From Diploscapter coronatus (taxonomy: Eukaryota > Nematoda > Chromadorea > Rhabditida > Rhabditidae): a stretch of 64,000 bases of DNA. Within the stretch, counting starts at the first letter, position 1. Each line of letters begins with the position of its first letter. The DNA is taken from assembly GCA_964036155.1 (NCBI GenBank), contig OZ038422.1, forward strand, positions 21,351,201 to 21,415,200. Direction: 5' to 3'. The position numbers and the translations under genes were made by a program. Shown one piece after another: positions 33,863 to 45,741 of the stretch. Below the pieces are notes generated by a model. The model was not told the origin of the DNA. It searched no databases and saw only the letters and a program-made list of their open reading frames with translations.

Positions 33863-36800
33863 TTAGTGGTGACTGAACATATTGGTGAGTTCATCGACCA
33901 GTGCCTCGTGGCGGAACGACACTCGGATGTCCGGCACGTTCGTTCTCTGAACATTAGTATTTGCTATAAGAAATGAGGATCAGAGAGTTGGATGATAAAG
34001 TTCCACTTTGAGAATCAAATTAGTTTTTTATTCGAAAGCAAATTATCTTCGCTTTCGACTATATATATTTCAGAGCATCCATTTTTGTATCGGGTTTTTA
34101 GTTGCGATTTCGTTCAGCTATTTTCAATAACAAAAAAATCGTTCTCGATTCTTACGAACTATCTAAGAAGAAGATGTCTTTCTAAATAAAGTGAAAAATT
34201 GCCTGAATATCGTTTCCGAGTACGCCCTCCTCCTTATAGTTCGGTCCCAACCAGTGTACTTTCACCTGAAAAAAATGTTATCATAAATTCACCGAAGGAA
34301 TTCCTTTTCAGATATAATGAATTGTGGGCAAAATTTTCAATTTTATGAAATACTCCAAAGAAAAATAAGGAAATGTTGTTACTTTTCAGTTGATGAATTT
34401 AGGCAACTTGTCATCAGTTTGATAGTTTTCATTTCAAATGAAATTTCTTACCTTGTCTTCAAATCCACTCTGCAAGACACTGTTCCTGGCCAATTCGCAC
34501 ATGTCGCACGAGCTTAATTTCCAAACTTGGGCTGCGATCGAATACTCCTCCATCTGCAAATATTTTAATCTGGTTAAAGATAATGAAATTTTCAAAAAAA
34601 GAAAACACTAAGGACGCGCTCAGATTTTGTTCGCTTTAGCGTGAACATCGAGAAATAGCATTGTTCGTGGAGAGAGCGCAGAGTGCGGATTCTTCTCTAA
34701 TTCTCGTCACGATATAACGTATTCCGCCAAGCTCGTTCTAGCACGAATCAAGTCTGAACGCACCCTAACCAATATATTCATTTTAATATCACGAGTGATT
34801 TACAGCTTTCATATTGAAGGTCAGCTAATTGTAAGTTCATGTTGTAAATTTCGTGGCTATATTTCGCATTCGAATGTTTTTGGAGTGTGTTGGGAAGTTA
34901 CTTGATAAATTTTTTACCAGAGCTTCCTTAGTGTAGTGGAATTGCAGGGGGTCGTCTGTCGAAAGCGACACATTCAAGCCCTGAACAATCCGAATAAATA
35001 TATGAAATGGAAAGATTGAAGGTTTGCCTTTTGAAGATATTCAGGCAGTGGATTGCGTTGATAGCTGATGAACAGGGAATTGTTCGAGAGAGGAGACATC
35101 GCTATGCCCATCTGGGTCAGGTAGAACAAGTACTGTAGGACGGGAACCTGCAAATAAAAGTCTCTGAAAAACAACGACGAGTATGTTATTCATTTAGCGA
35201 ATGATAAATTCGCTGTCAATCGGCATCGCACGCCTCATTTTGCCAGCTACTGATGGTATTTTTAAACATCAGTTGAAAAAAGTCATAAAAGGTGCTCGAG
35301 AAGAAGAATTATAAGCTGAATAATTACGAAACAAATAAAATGAAAGATTCTTTCATTTATGAATATTTACAACAAAAATGATCTACCTTTCTGAGCAGAA
35401 TGCCGTGGGCAATGCTCTCTGAAGTGAGGAATCCAGTCAGCAGATGAGAGACTGAGCCTGCTTCGCCACAGTGAGGACGCAGAGTGAATGCTAAAATGAA
35501 TATCTTTAATAGACATTCAAAACGGTTCATAGAAATCATAATCTATTTTCCAATTGTATTTTTATTCGTAAAAAAGTAAAGAAATTACTTTGTCTATTTT
35601 GCCAGATGGTAGAAAGATTTTTTATGCAAATCTATTCTTATATTTTGGCGGAAAAAATATACTAACTGTTCATGCCGCGAGATCGTCTGAACGCGTTGAG
35701 AGCACACAGATTGGAGTACATGTAGAAGAGATAGTAGCTGTACGGGGGATTCTCTGCATCGCAGTACTGCGGAGGAGCGGGGGTCGAGCGATCGAACTGC
35801 AAAAGGAGAAGATGATACGGTGCATTCTCTAATCGAATCTCCATCGAATTTCAGCAATTTCAAAATCTATCCATTACCCAAAAGGGTGTTCGATGCATTC
35901 TTAGGAATCTTTAAAGAATTTATACTTTCGATTTAATCAAGTTTCTACAACCATCAAATAAAGAATTATGGTGGTTTAAAAGAATCTAGTTCTTCGAAAC
36001 TTTGGAAGTGGCTGAAAAACATAAGTCTCTGGTCTCCAATATAGGCCTCACAGCAGATAACTAGTTAGTTAAGAAAACTCACATTGACGAACTCATGCTT
36101 AGATTCATCGTCCACAGAGTCGATGCCGCTCACTTGCTGCAGGAAGCGGTAGAGGTCCGGGTGCGAGGAGGGATCGTTCGTCACCTAAAGCAATACTTTG
36201 ATAAATAAATCATTATAAAAATTGTTGTTTAGATGCGTCGTAATTAAGAAACAAGAACGAACTTTCATCAAAAATGTTAATTTTTCTAAAATGACCTCAA
36301 ATTCTAAACACCTTCGAAATATTAGTTGAAATTAAAACAAATCACTACCTCAAAGAGCGGAGTGAATATGTTGTCGAGCAGGTTGTCGAAACTCTTCAAC
36401 ATATCCTTGGATTTGTAGATATCGCTGAAAACATTCCATTTTGCATTAATCACTAATCATTAGTTCTGTGCTTACTAGAGGCGAGGAATCTGAATCAGCC
36501 AACGGGCATTTGTAGACCTGCAAACACGAAGAGGTGAAATGAAATTCAAGGGTGAATTTTAATGCTTTCGGGGGTAATTTTAATTTATCAAATAAAAAAC
36601 TGCAAAGAGAAAAGAAAAGGAACGAGTTTTCAAGATAGATTAATTATGCCAGAAAACATATCGTAAACTAACCAGACATCATGTCTCAGTGCCCATCCAG
36701 CGAGCTTGTCCCACTCGTCCTTGTCCCTTCCGTAAATCGAGAGTCTCGGCTCTGCATGCTGGTATTTCGACTCTTCCAAATCAGAAAGCACTTCCTGAAT

Positions 36801-39800
36801 GAGTTAGTCATGATTTTTCTTCTACTCTCTAGATGACTACATAAAGTTAGTTTCACATTTGTGACGAGAAGAAATGGATAAGAATAATATGGGTAATCTG
36901 AATCTACATTCATTCAAGACTCTCTTCTTGTTGTTATTTTTTCTTAAAATCAAGCTGTAAATCGGGGCGAAAATTTGGGGTCGGATATTTTTCAAAATTT
37001 CCGACCCGAGCAGAGCTTTGCCACTCTTAAAATTGCAACTTCAATTAAAAATCCTTTACCTTGAGGACTTCAGCGAAATACTTTCCATCGACATGGTTGT
37101 CGGTTTTGATGAAAATCTCTCGCAAAGTCGATTCGCCGACAGGGTTGTATCTGCAGAATAAGAAATTGATGAAATGAAAATCACCTTCAAATTGAGCAAT
37201 ATCATGAAAAACTCATGAACAGTTGTCAGTCAATTATTAAGGAGTTGAACCAAAATGGATAATTCTAACTTTTCAGAATTTCAGATTTCGCTTTCAGGAC
37301 TAAGTATTGGTTGGGATAGAAAATAGTCAACAGTTCAAACACTCTACTTGATGAACCGATCACTTGGAAATAGTTTATAGTCTATCAGATTAGACCCTAT
37401 CGCTAGTTCATAACTAATTCCAAGATGATGCAATATTTGGATGCATATTACAGAAATTCGAATTGCCCACTTCGAATTGAATTTGTCGAATCTGTGGAAA
37501 GTGTTTCTGTCTGCGTGCACATCCAGCATGTCAACAGATAAGTCGTACGCATCGATGCCCATTCCTTTGAACACGTCCTTCATCGTTATGTTCTGCTTGT
37601 CCTGAAATCATATCATACTTACAAAATATGACGATCATTGAGAAAATTGGAAAAATCCTTTTTTGCAGTATGCAATAAAGATTCATGGTCACGATTTCAT
37701 GAACTCAGATGCACACTTCTACATGAAGTTGAAATTTTCAATTCCAAATACGAATATTGCTCCTACCTTCACCATAACGACTGTGTTGGCCTCTGTTTTG
37801 ATCTTCTTCTTGATGAATCGGAGCAGATGCTTCTGATTCATCGAGCTCGCAGCGTGAATGTGAGTGTCCACCTAAAATTTGTTGTAATTTTAAGAGAATG
37901 TATAATTATTAAAGGCATTAAATATTGAAAATTCACAAGCTCAACAAATTTCATTCTAAAATCTTATGAAACTACTTGATCCTCAAACTCTACTATCAAA
38001 TAAAAAATGAGTTAGTCAGCCAACCTTTCTGATGTTGTAGAAATCGCGATGGGAGACGCCTTTCTGCTCGTGCAATTCGCGCAACTCGTTCAGCAAGACG
38101 TGCAGCTGGAATTTGTTCTGCAAAAATGAGAGGCGGCGGTAGCAGAACGATTTCCTGTAATATGTCAAAATTAGGCTATTTGTTATAAAAAAGGGATTGA
38201 GCACATTCTCCAACTCATAAAAATGTCGTAAGTTAATTCTTAATATTGTAGATTCAGTAATAAACCAATCATTTTAATGCCTACAGCGGTCCATCGACAA
38301 TCATCTGCGTGATGGTCTCGGTGTCCTGCAGGAATTTCTCCTTCGAAATGTAGAACGGGGACAGATTCTCCACCAATTTGTCATCCTCACCGCACACTTC
38401 TACCTGAATGAGAAAATAACTTAATGAATAATTAGTTTTGTGAGTAGATTAAATTTTATTCGAAAGAAAAAATCTGTCTAATTTCTACTAACTCATTCTT
38501 GTCTACCTTATAGGCTTTATAAAAGCAAATATGGGCATAGCCAACTTTTTGAAATGTCTAATTTCAATGAAAATATTAACGATTTAGTCTCCTGTTAAAT
38601 TGAAGGGAAAAAATCTCACCACTCCATTTCTCCTCTTCAACTGAAACTTTTGAGCGAACGTTGGCAGAGGCTGGTCCAAACCCCAGTGATCTTTGGGAGG
38701 CAGAGGCGGATTGAATGACGTATTAATGGCTGAAACACGGTCATTTATTGTAATTACAACAATTCAATGATTCAGTCATAATCAAGCATCCTGATGTGAA
38801 CAACTCACGGAGAAATGTGTGAATCGGACTCTAAGAGATTAGAAGAAACTCGCTTCATGCAGAGAAGAAGGGTCGATACATTAGAGGTTGGTTCGAAGGG
38901 TTATTTGGAAACCGTAAAACATCAAGGCACAAGATATGAGCGGAATAAGGTGGAGGAGTATTCATTCCCCATACTATTTCGTCATGTCTCGTGTTTGGAC
39001 ATCTTTCAATTTCTAAGTCGTCCTTCGCAATGCACAGAAATCACTCGGTTACAGGAGAAAAGTCAAAAATCAGTGGGAATCCGTTTAAAAATAGTTATGT
39101 TTGGATTAAAAACTAAAATGTCACTTGGAAATTATAAATTATCTAGGTAAAATTCTCGTATTAGTTGAATGCAATGCACTCAATGCACTCGGCTTGTTAC
39201 TGTATTGCCAGTCTGAATGGCGAATGGCAATTTACCTAGAAGGAATTCAGACCATTCCCTCTTCATAGGCTTGCCTAAAGTTGTCTCACGAATACAATGC
39301 AATCTGGAGTGAATTTGAATCTGACAATGAGGTGGCTGAAGGAAGAGGAAGAGTGATAACGACACGAATAATATTTGAATGGATGACGAATGAATCTGTG
39401 ATTGTGAGATAGGCAGAAATGCGGAGGAGATGGTCACCTACATAGAGATTTAACTGCAAGGAATTTGAGATCGAAACTGGAGGAAGACCAGTCCAAATTT
39501 GTCGTTTTCGTTAAATAAATAATCCAAATAATTAACGAACGAGCTCACATGATTCAGTGTTTTTGAACCTGAACTTAGGCAGATTGTCGGGGTAATATCC
39601 CTCGAGGAAGTGGCGCGTCGTGGCAGGGAACTGGTGCCCGATCCTCTGCATGTACTCGTTCCGCAGTTTCAGGGCCTCGATCAGGTGAGTCGCTGCAGTT
39701 CGCAGGTCTTCCAACGGCTGAAATTATCAAAATTAGAAAAACAAAGAAGATATTGGAAGGCAGTACTTCAATTCATAATTTTGGCGAAACCTATTTTATC

Positions 39801-42800
39801 ATCTAATAGAAAGGAAATCAATTGAAATCGAGAAATGCCGCAGGATATGAAGACAAATAATTTGCTAATTTTTGTTGGATAAGGATTTTCGGCTTACCAC
39901 TCCAGAAAGCTCCTCGCCCGTGATGGCCATTCTCTGGTAGTTGACGTCGACCGCATCTCTACAAAAAAAATCCATTTCACATACAGTGGCGGTCAAATAT
40001 TTGAAAAAGTTATGGTTTTGAAATAGTCTGGGTAGGCTCAATTACCGTGGGCCAATTTGGATGAAATTTTACACACATATTCCTCCCGCTGAGTTGTGAA
40101 GTCCTATCAGGTTTCGTTCAAATTGGCTTACGATAATTGGCTAACCCTACTGTGTTAAAAATCGCAAGTGTTCCAAACTTTTACCATCACTAGTCAATTT
40201 TATCGTCCTTAGTAAAATCTCGACTAAACAAAGGTGCAATTTTTGAACTCATTGCAATTGAATTTTCAGAGTTCTTTTTAAATTTTTTACACTGGAAAAA
40301 CAATTAAAATTGCGCATGAAGGATGAAAAATATCTTATAGTTTTTGGCACGATCAGTGCGTGAGGACTGGTTTTTCATTTTGAACTTTAAACCCTACCTG
40401 AAAGTGTGCATTTCAACCTGCTGAGGGCTTTTGCTTCTGGGTTCCATGAGTTCGTCCAACTGCTTGGAGCGAGGCGATAGACATCCGCTGTCATTCTGCG
40501 ACTCCAATCTCGCCCTAAAATTGCGCGATTTACTCATATAATTGGGCTTTATAAAATCTCGGCACAAATTTGGATCTCTTGGAAAGTTGATAGATATTCT
40601 TCTATGCAAGTTTCTTATAAAAAAATACAAACTTTCCCAGATGCCCAAATCATAATCATATTTTTGCATTCATTTTGAATCTTCGAATGCAATTCTATTT
40701 CTATTCCAATCACTCCACTACACTCCACTCCACTTCCATTCAATTCACAACACAATTACCAGCAGGAATGACGACGCCTTTCGTTATTTTTCGAACTAAA
40801 ACTACGGTAAGCAAAGCTGTATTAGGCCTGCCTTATCTCCAGCTTTCTATGATTAGTGATTAACGATTAGTGTCACTCAAAAGCTGTCAATACTTTGACT
40901 AATCAGAAGAGATAGGTGGAATTGGTGAAAATAGAAAAAGGTTGAATAATAATAATATCAAAAATAATCTTTAAAACGACAAAAAGAATACGTCTTCACG
41001 TTTTCCTTGAAATGTTGAACATTTCGGTTTGTAATTTCAACCAATGATTAATTCCATCTACCTTTCTTCTACTAATAAACCATAGAAGCTAACCGATTGA
41101 TGATTTCCTGCGTCTTCTGCTTCTTGCTTTCCATCACTTCGATGGGCGTCGTCGCGATTTCGAATGGGTTTGCAGTGCTGTGGTCGGGCAGATTCGTAGA
41201 CTCAAATTCATTCTTTATTCTCTCGGTTTGCAGGAAAATGTCTTCATGAAGTCATACTTTAAATTTAGAAAGTAGCTATAAAATCATTTTTTTTCGAGAT
41301 TGCGAAGAAAAAATGATGTCTCTTGCACTGACTTCAAAATTTGCTAACAACATGAGAGACTTCTATTGTTCCTCAAAACTCACCGCATAGTCATGTTTGA
41401 AAGGGCCGGCATCGAATACTTCAGAGTCGACGGACTCTGAAAGAAGACTAATTACTCCCGTCATTCTTGCATCATTTCATCACATTCGCAATCCAATCTT
41501 CAATCAATTCCTCACAATCACTACACTGCCTTACCCATTTGAGAGGGACCCGCTTGAAAACTAGCTGAATCATTTAGTTTCTTCTTACAGTAATCAATTA
41601 TGTACATCTTGACTTTGAATAGACAAGAAGTGAGTGATATGAAGCCAATCCTCCTTTCTGAGTTTTACATAATTTCAGACTCAATTTCCTTTAGCCTAAA
41701 ATCTCCAGAAGCTGAGATTAGCTATAAGAAAGTCATAATCGCCCCCACATTCAATATCCGACTTTACGCTTTCGAAGGAAATTGAAAATCTTAACTAAAA
41801 AGTGATTATTGTGACTAAAAAGACTAAAGTGATAGCGAACATCCAAATTTGAAGAAAAACAATTCTATCTTTTCTATCTCATGCAAATCAAAAAACTGGT
41901 TTCATTTCAAAAGTTTGATGAAAATGAACAAAAACGCCAGAAATATATAACTGTCCTACAGAATATGTGGATTACTTGTATTCTGTTGGGGAGTGGAAGG
42001 CTGTGGTCGAGAGAAAACTTCAGGCGGATTGTCAGCTACTGAAAATGCATGCGGTTAGGGACGCAGAACGACAGAGGAAAGGACAACCAGCAGTGCCGAG
42101 GGTTGTCTTCAGAGCCAATTCCTCCCGAAGATGGTCAGAAATGTGCTTCGTGTCACTACAAATGTGGTTAGGTACAGACTATTGAGCAATTCAAATGCCA
42201 TCGATAATGACTACTTACTTCAATTTATGAAGTTAGTGAACGAAAAAAGCAGGAGAACCAATTCGTTGAGTTTTCGCAATATACCTTCACAAATCACGAA
42301 TTTAGCGCTTCAGACTTCACAAATTAACGAAAGTGGCATACGATGCAGCATAGGCGTGCTTTTGGGAGATCTTCTTGTCGATGGTCGGTTTGCCGACCTC
42401 TCTCGGACAGGTCGTCCAGTCTGTCATCGTAGTGCTTGCGAGGCGGCGGGCTGGGAGAGTCTTCCCTCGCAGTTAGTTGGGTCTGGCTCTGCAAGACGAG
42501 CCATACAGTGCCGAGTAATCAAGCCCATGCAGTGTTACTAACCCCAACAAGATACGTCCATAAATACAGTCATTTTCAAGAAAAATGATGCACAATTTTA
42601 AACTTTCTAATTTTGCTAATTCTTTTCTTCATAAAAATATTTCTAAAAAATGGTTCTTCATCTTCGTAATTCAGTAACCAAAACATAAAATCTTTCCAAC
42701 AGTGTTGGGGGGAAAGTGCATTTTCAGATCTCGGAACCCGGAAACGGAAAATAAAAATTAGATTTAAAGTTTCGGAAAGCGGAGGCGAAATTTTCGCCCA

Positions 42801-43417
42801 AAACTGTTTCGAAATAAGCAATTTGTCTAACCTTGATATGATGAATAGAGTGGCGAGATTCTCCAATCGGATTGAACGTGCTCCTGACCCCAGGCAGACA
42901 GGCCGCTTCCTCAGTCAGCTTCACACTCTCTTTCGACTTGCAGAGCTTCTCCTTCTGGGCCGACTTGAATGGGAGTTTGTTCGAATCAGGCATCTGCAAA
43001 ACAGACAGAAGCATGTGCACAAAACAAGCAGGGAACATGTGCTGCAAACATATGTGAACAAGCTGATTTGTTAGATGTGCATTATCGGGTATTGACTGGG
43101 CCGAATGTATGTCTCGCGAAAATAAAAATGACTCATAGAAAACTCAGAATAATTGGTTCAAGAAGAAGTTCAGGTCAGCTTCCCATACAAGATAAGATGG
43201 TCTTCATGATAAAGCGATATCTTCCAATTGATCATCAACTGGAATGACTTTCAAATAACTTACTAAGAGTGCAGTTGGTTTCGAGTCTATCGACTAGAAT
43301 TCTTGTAGGTCTGTTGGTGGCTGGCGGAGACGAGACCGAAGTCTCTTCGTCGTCAGAATTCGCTGTGAAGAATTCCACTCCGTTCGTCTCTTTCGTTTCC
43401 TTTGTCTCCGTTGGCAT
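33863..43417 (-). CDS. AMPD2: AMP deaminase
   Basis: Converts AMP to IMP and ammonia in the purine nucleotide cycle; zinc enzyme, cytosolic. Exons (minus): 43417-43264, 41564-41535, 41436-41384, 41221-41094, 40514-40398, 39958-39898, 39717-39549, 38729-38620, 38403-38285, 38154-38025, 37871-37767, 37601-37471, 37150-37060, 36794-36673, 36517-36476, 36424-36349, 36184-36083, 35796-35667, 35490-35387, 35147-35028, 34980-34918, 34553-34452, 34265-34203, 33946-33863; 801 residues, phases consistent. Zinc/active-site motifs: VDTHIHAAS (about 358), [28 protein letters not shown] (about 624) and [17 protein letters not shown] (about 703). It also has near-invariant [29 protein letters not shown] and [16 protein letters not shown] at the end. 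The variable N terminus (about residues 1-130) is acidic and Ser-rich. Two introns use GC donors. A second first exon lies at 42993-42832. The animal gene most resembles AMPD2, but orthology was not tested. Confidence 0.93.
34611..34766. repeat. MITE-like element, about 156 bp, in an AMP deaminase intron
   Basis: The left end AGGACGCGCTCAGATTTTGT and the reverse complement of the right end AGGGTGCGTTCAGACTTGAT match with few changes, then TTCG and GAAC-type blocks follow. TA lies at the left border and overlaps the right border. It is non-coding and intronic (34554-34917). Confidence 0.65.
36968..37018. repeat. Small palindrome in an AMP deaminase intron
   Basis: GGGTCGGA and TCCGACCC flank an AT-rich loop, giving a hairpin of about 10 base pairs. 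No larger repeat was seen around it. Confidence 0.4.
39984..40193. mobile_element. Tc1/mariner-type MITE, about 210 bp
   Basis: The left end CAGTGGCGGTCAAATATTTG, preceded by TA, resembles Tc1-like termini. The reverse complement of the right end, TAGTGATGGTAAAAGTTTGG, is similar at roughly two thirds of positions. No transposase is present, and the right TA border is degraded. It lies in AMP deaminase intron 39959-40397. Confidence 0.5.
42329..42488 (-). CDS. Candidate alternative AMP deaminase exon
   Basis: A CTTGCAG acceptor is followed by an open minus-strand frame encoding [20 protein letters not shown] and a charged Asp/Arg/Gln-rich stretch. It joins in phase 0 to the alternative first exon at 42993. 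If it ends at 42329 (GTTAAT donor) it joins in phase 1 to the common exon at 41564; a GTATGC donor at 42341 is an alternative. The composition matches the variable AMPD N terminus. Confidence 0.4.
42832..42993 (-). CDS. Alternative first coding exon of AMP deaminase
   Basis: It starts with ATG directly after TTTTGCAG and encodes [18 protein letters not shown] and, at its end, [17 protein letters not shown] (54 residues), finishing in phase 0 with a GTTAGA donor. It cannot be joined in frame to the 43417-43264 exon (that gives an immediate stop), so it is an alternative start rather than an internal exon. Confidence 0.5.
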
Positions 43418-45741
43418 CTGAACAGGAATCATGAAATTAAAAGGGAAGGATAATGAAAAATGACGAAACAATACGTCACGAATTGTGCTAAATGAAGAAT
43501 TTGAGAAAAGCTTAGCGATATCAGCGATTTTTGACTACAGATTTCGGGTAATTGATTGAAATATACTCATCAACTTGAAGCTGAAAATGGAGGCTAATAG
43601 AAAAAGACACCGGGTTTTTTTTTCTAAGAAATAGTATGGGGAGGCAAGATAGGAAAAGAAAAAAGCCGGTGTTTTTTCTAGGAGCCAAAATGAATAGACT
43701 AATTTTCACTTTCAAATTTCACAAATGATTTTTTGCTAAATTTGAATACAAAAGTTATACCAGATGTTCATTTTCGACTTTCAACAACGAGTGGAAGATA
43801 GGAACAGTTTGATAAAGGTGAGAATCACATAATGAAGAAATGGTCGAAAGATCGAGATGATGCAAGTGTTTTGTTTGTTGTTTATCGAAAACCAGGGAGA
43901 TCTTTGAGAGGCGAGAAGAAGGTATTTTTAGAGGGCAAAACTGTTGGCCGAAATCTGGACCTGCGAATCTAACACATTCAGAACAAACGAAAGCATATTT
44001 TGGCAGAAAAATGGCAGATGTAAAGAATTACATGTGCATGAAAATAAAAAGCTAAAATATCAATCGAGTAGCCAACAGCTTCGTTAAGGACGAGATATTT
44101 TTTTCATTGATTGCATTTCCCTCGTCTCCTTTCATAATCTTGCGCTGCATAAAAATGAGGCGCCGACATGGTGAAGCCATGAAAATGGATGAAACGCATT
44201 CGAAAGTAGAGGCGCAAGAGGACACAGCGGAACAGAAGCAGGTAGAGACAGTGGATTGACCCACCAAATGCGATCCAGCAGCAGAGAGTAATGAACAGAT
44301 TAACGACTTAAAAAATGACTGACTGTCTACAGAAAAAAAATGCCGATTTTTATTATTTCGCGTCAAACAGAATATGTCAACGAAAAGATCGAAGATAAAG
44401 GGGGAGAGGGGTAGGAAGAAAGATTGAACCCAGGGTCCTAAAGACCAACTAGTAGATAAGAGATAAAAACGAAGCTAATAAAGTAAAGAAACAAAGAGAA
44501 AGTGAAAATGGGGCGAGATGATATTGAAGAGGGGGTGGGAAGGTAAACTGACAATTGAACTGCAATGTGAACTAACGGAATCAAATTCGAAAAGTAAACA
44601 GGATGAAAAACGACTGATTGTGGACAAGGAAGGCGAAGGGAGGGAGATGGAAGAGAGAGGATAAATAAGACGAGACGAGACGATCACCCACTGCTTTCGA
44701 ATTTGCACTGCCAGGTTCACACTCCTCTTTCCCCTTCATTCTTCTATTTTCTCCCCTCCCTTTCAGCTTTTCCACTCTCTGCAACTCGAGAGGATATTTT
44801 CGAAAATGAACACGTGAATTGCACGGTTCTAGCCTTTCAGTAAAAAGAAGCCGACACATATTTTCGCACTACGAAATAACGGAATGACTGGACAATTATG
44901 ATGAAGGGCTGTAGGACACAGCAAATGAATCGGGGGGATGGGTTGATGTGAAGGAATTAGCAATTCGAGATAAAGGCACTGACGTGACGGCACTAATTAA
45001 CAGTCTCGCTACTAATCAAAGAGCCATTAAATGAAGGAGAAGAAGAAGAAAGAACAAAGTCAAACAGCACGCTACCACAAGTCATTAAATTGGAGCCATA
45101 AAGAAGGTGGATGGGTATTGATAGAAGAAACGAGAAAATGATCAAAGGAAATAGAATGAATCAATTGCAAAGAGAGGATTGCAGAGAGAAAGAGATACAA
45201 CAAAGCCTCTGACAGACATGCAGATAGGCAGACAGCTGGAAATATATCGAAAGGAGCATGGAGCAAATTACCCAATCACGCAATCACATGGCAATACATC
45301 CAATTGATAAACAAAGTGTGTAGAATAAGTGAATAGAAAGGGAGAAAAGAAGAGATAGATGAAGGGAAATGACAATGCAGGGGAAAGAGGAGGAGACCTC
45401 TAGCAATTCCCTTTGCTGCTGCAACTAATCGATAGGCTGCATCTGGCTGAAAGAAGAGAGGGAAGGCAGGGAGAACTTCACTGGTCAGTTAGGGGAATTA
45501 TTTGATACCAACACGCTACCTGATGCTTGCCTCAAAACGAATTACCACCTCCTTATTTTTCTAGACGAAAACTCAAATATGAGCACGCGATTTCCTATCC
45601 AACTTAGCATGCGAAAGCTAAATTTGCCATTTTTCACTAAAATATTCATGATTTATTTTCAGGTAGACTTTTCAACGAACCAACAAAAAATGTAACGATA
45701 ACAAGAAATTGAGTATAGAGATGGAATATGAATTGACCTGT
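43418..45741. other. Upstream region of AMP deaminase and 3' region of RRS1
   Basis: No gene was supported. There is a foldback at 43598-43680. From about 44.4 to 45.4 kb the plus strand is purine-rich (pyrimidine-rich when read in the direction of AMP deaminase). Open frames here are low-complexity. Non-coding 5' exons of AMP deaminase may be present. Confidence 0.45.
43598..43680. repeat. Foldback repeat of 83 bp
   Basis: TAGAAAAAGACACCGG at the left and, reverse-complemented, TAGAAAAAACACCGGC at the right form a nearly perfect inverted repeat followed by T-rich inner flanks. It is consistent with a tiny MITE. Confidence 0.6.

Noticed and set aside
41967..42541. Plus-strand open frames overlapping AMP deaminase 5' exons
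   Set aside because: They look partly protein-like, but one is opposite a minus-strand exon that fits the AMP deaminase model in phase. No plus-strand splice model or homologue was found.
44397..44475. Possible tRNA on the minus strand (a GGGTTCAATCT-like B box)
   Set aside because: The T-arm does not pair and no acceptor or anticodon stem can be formed.
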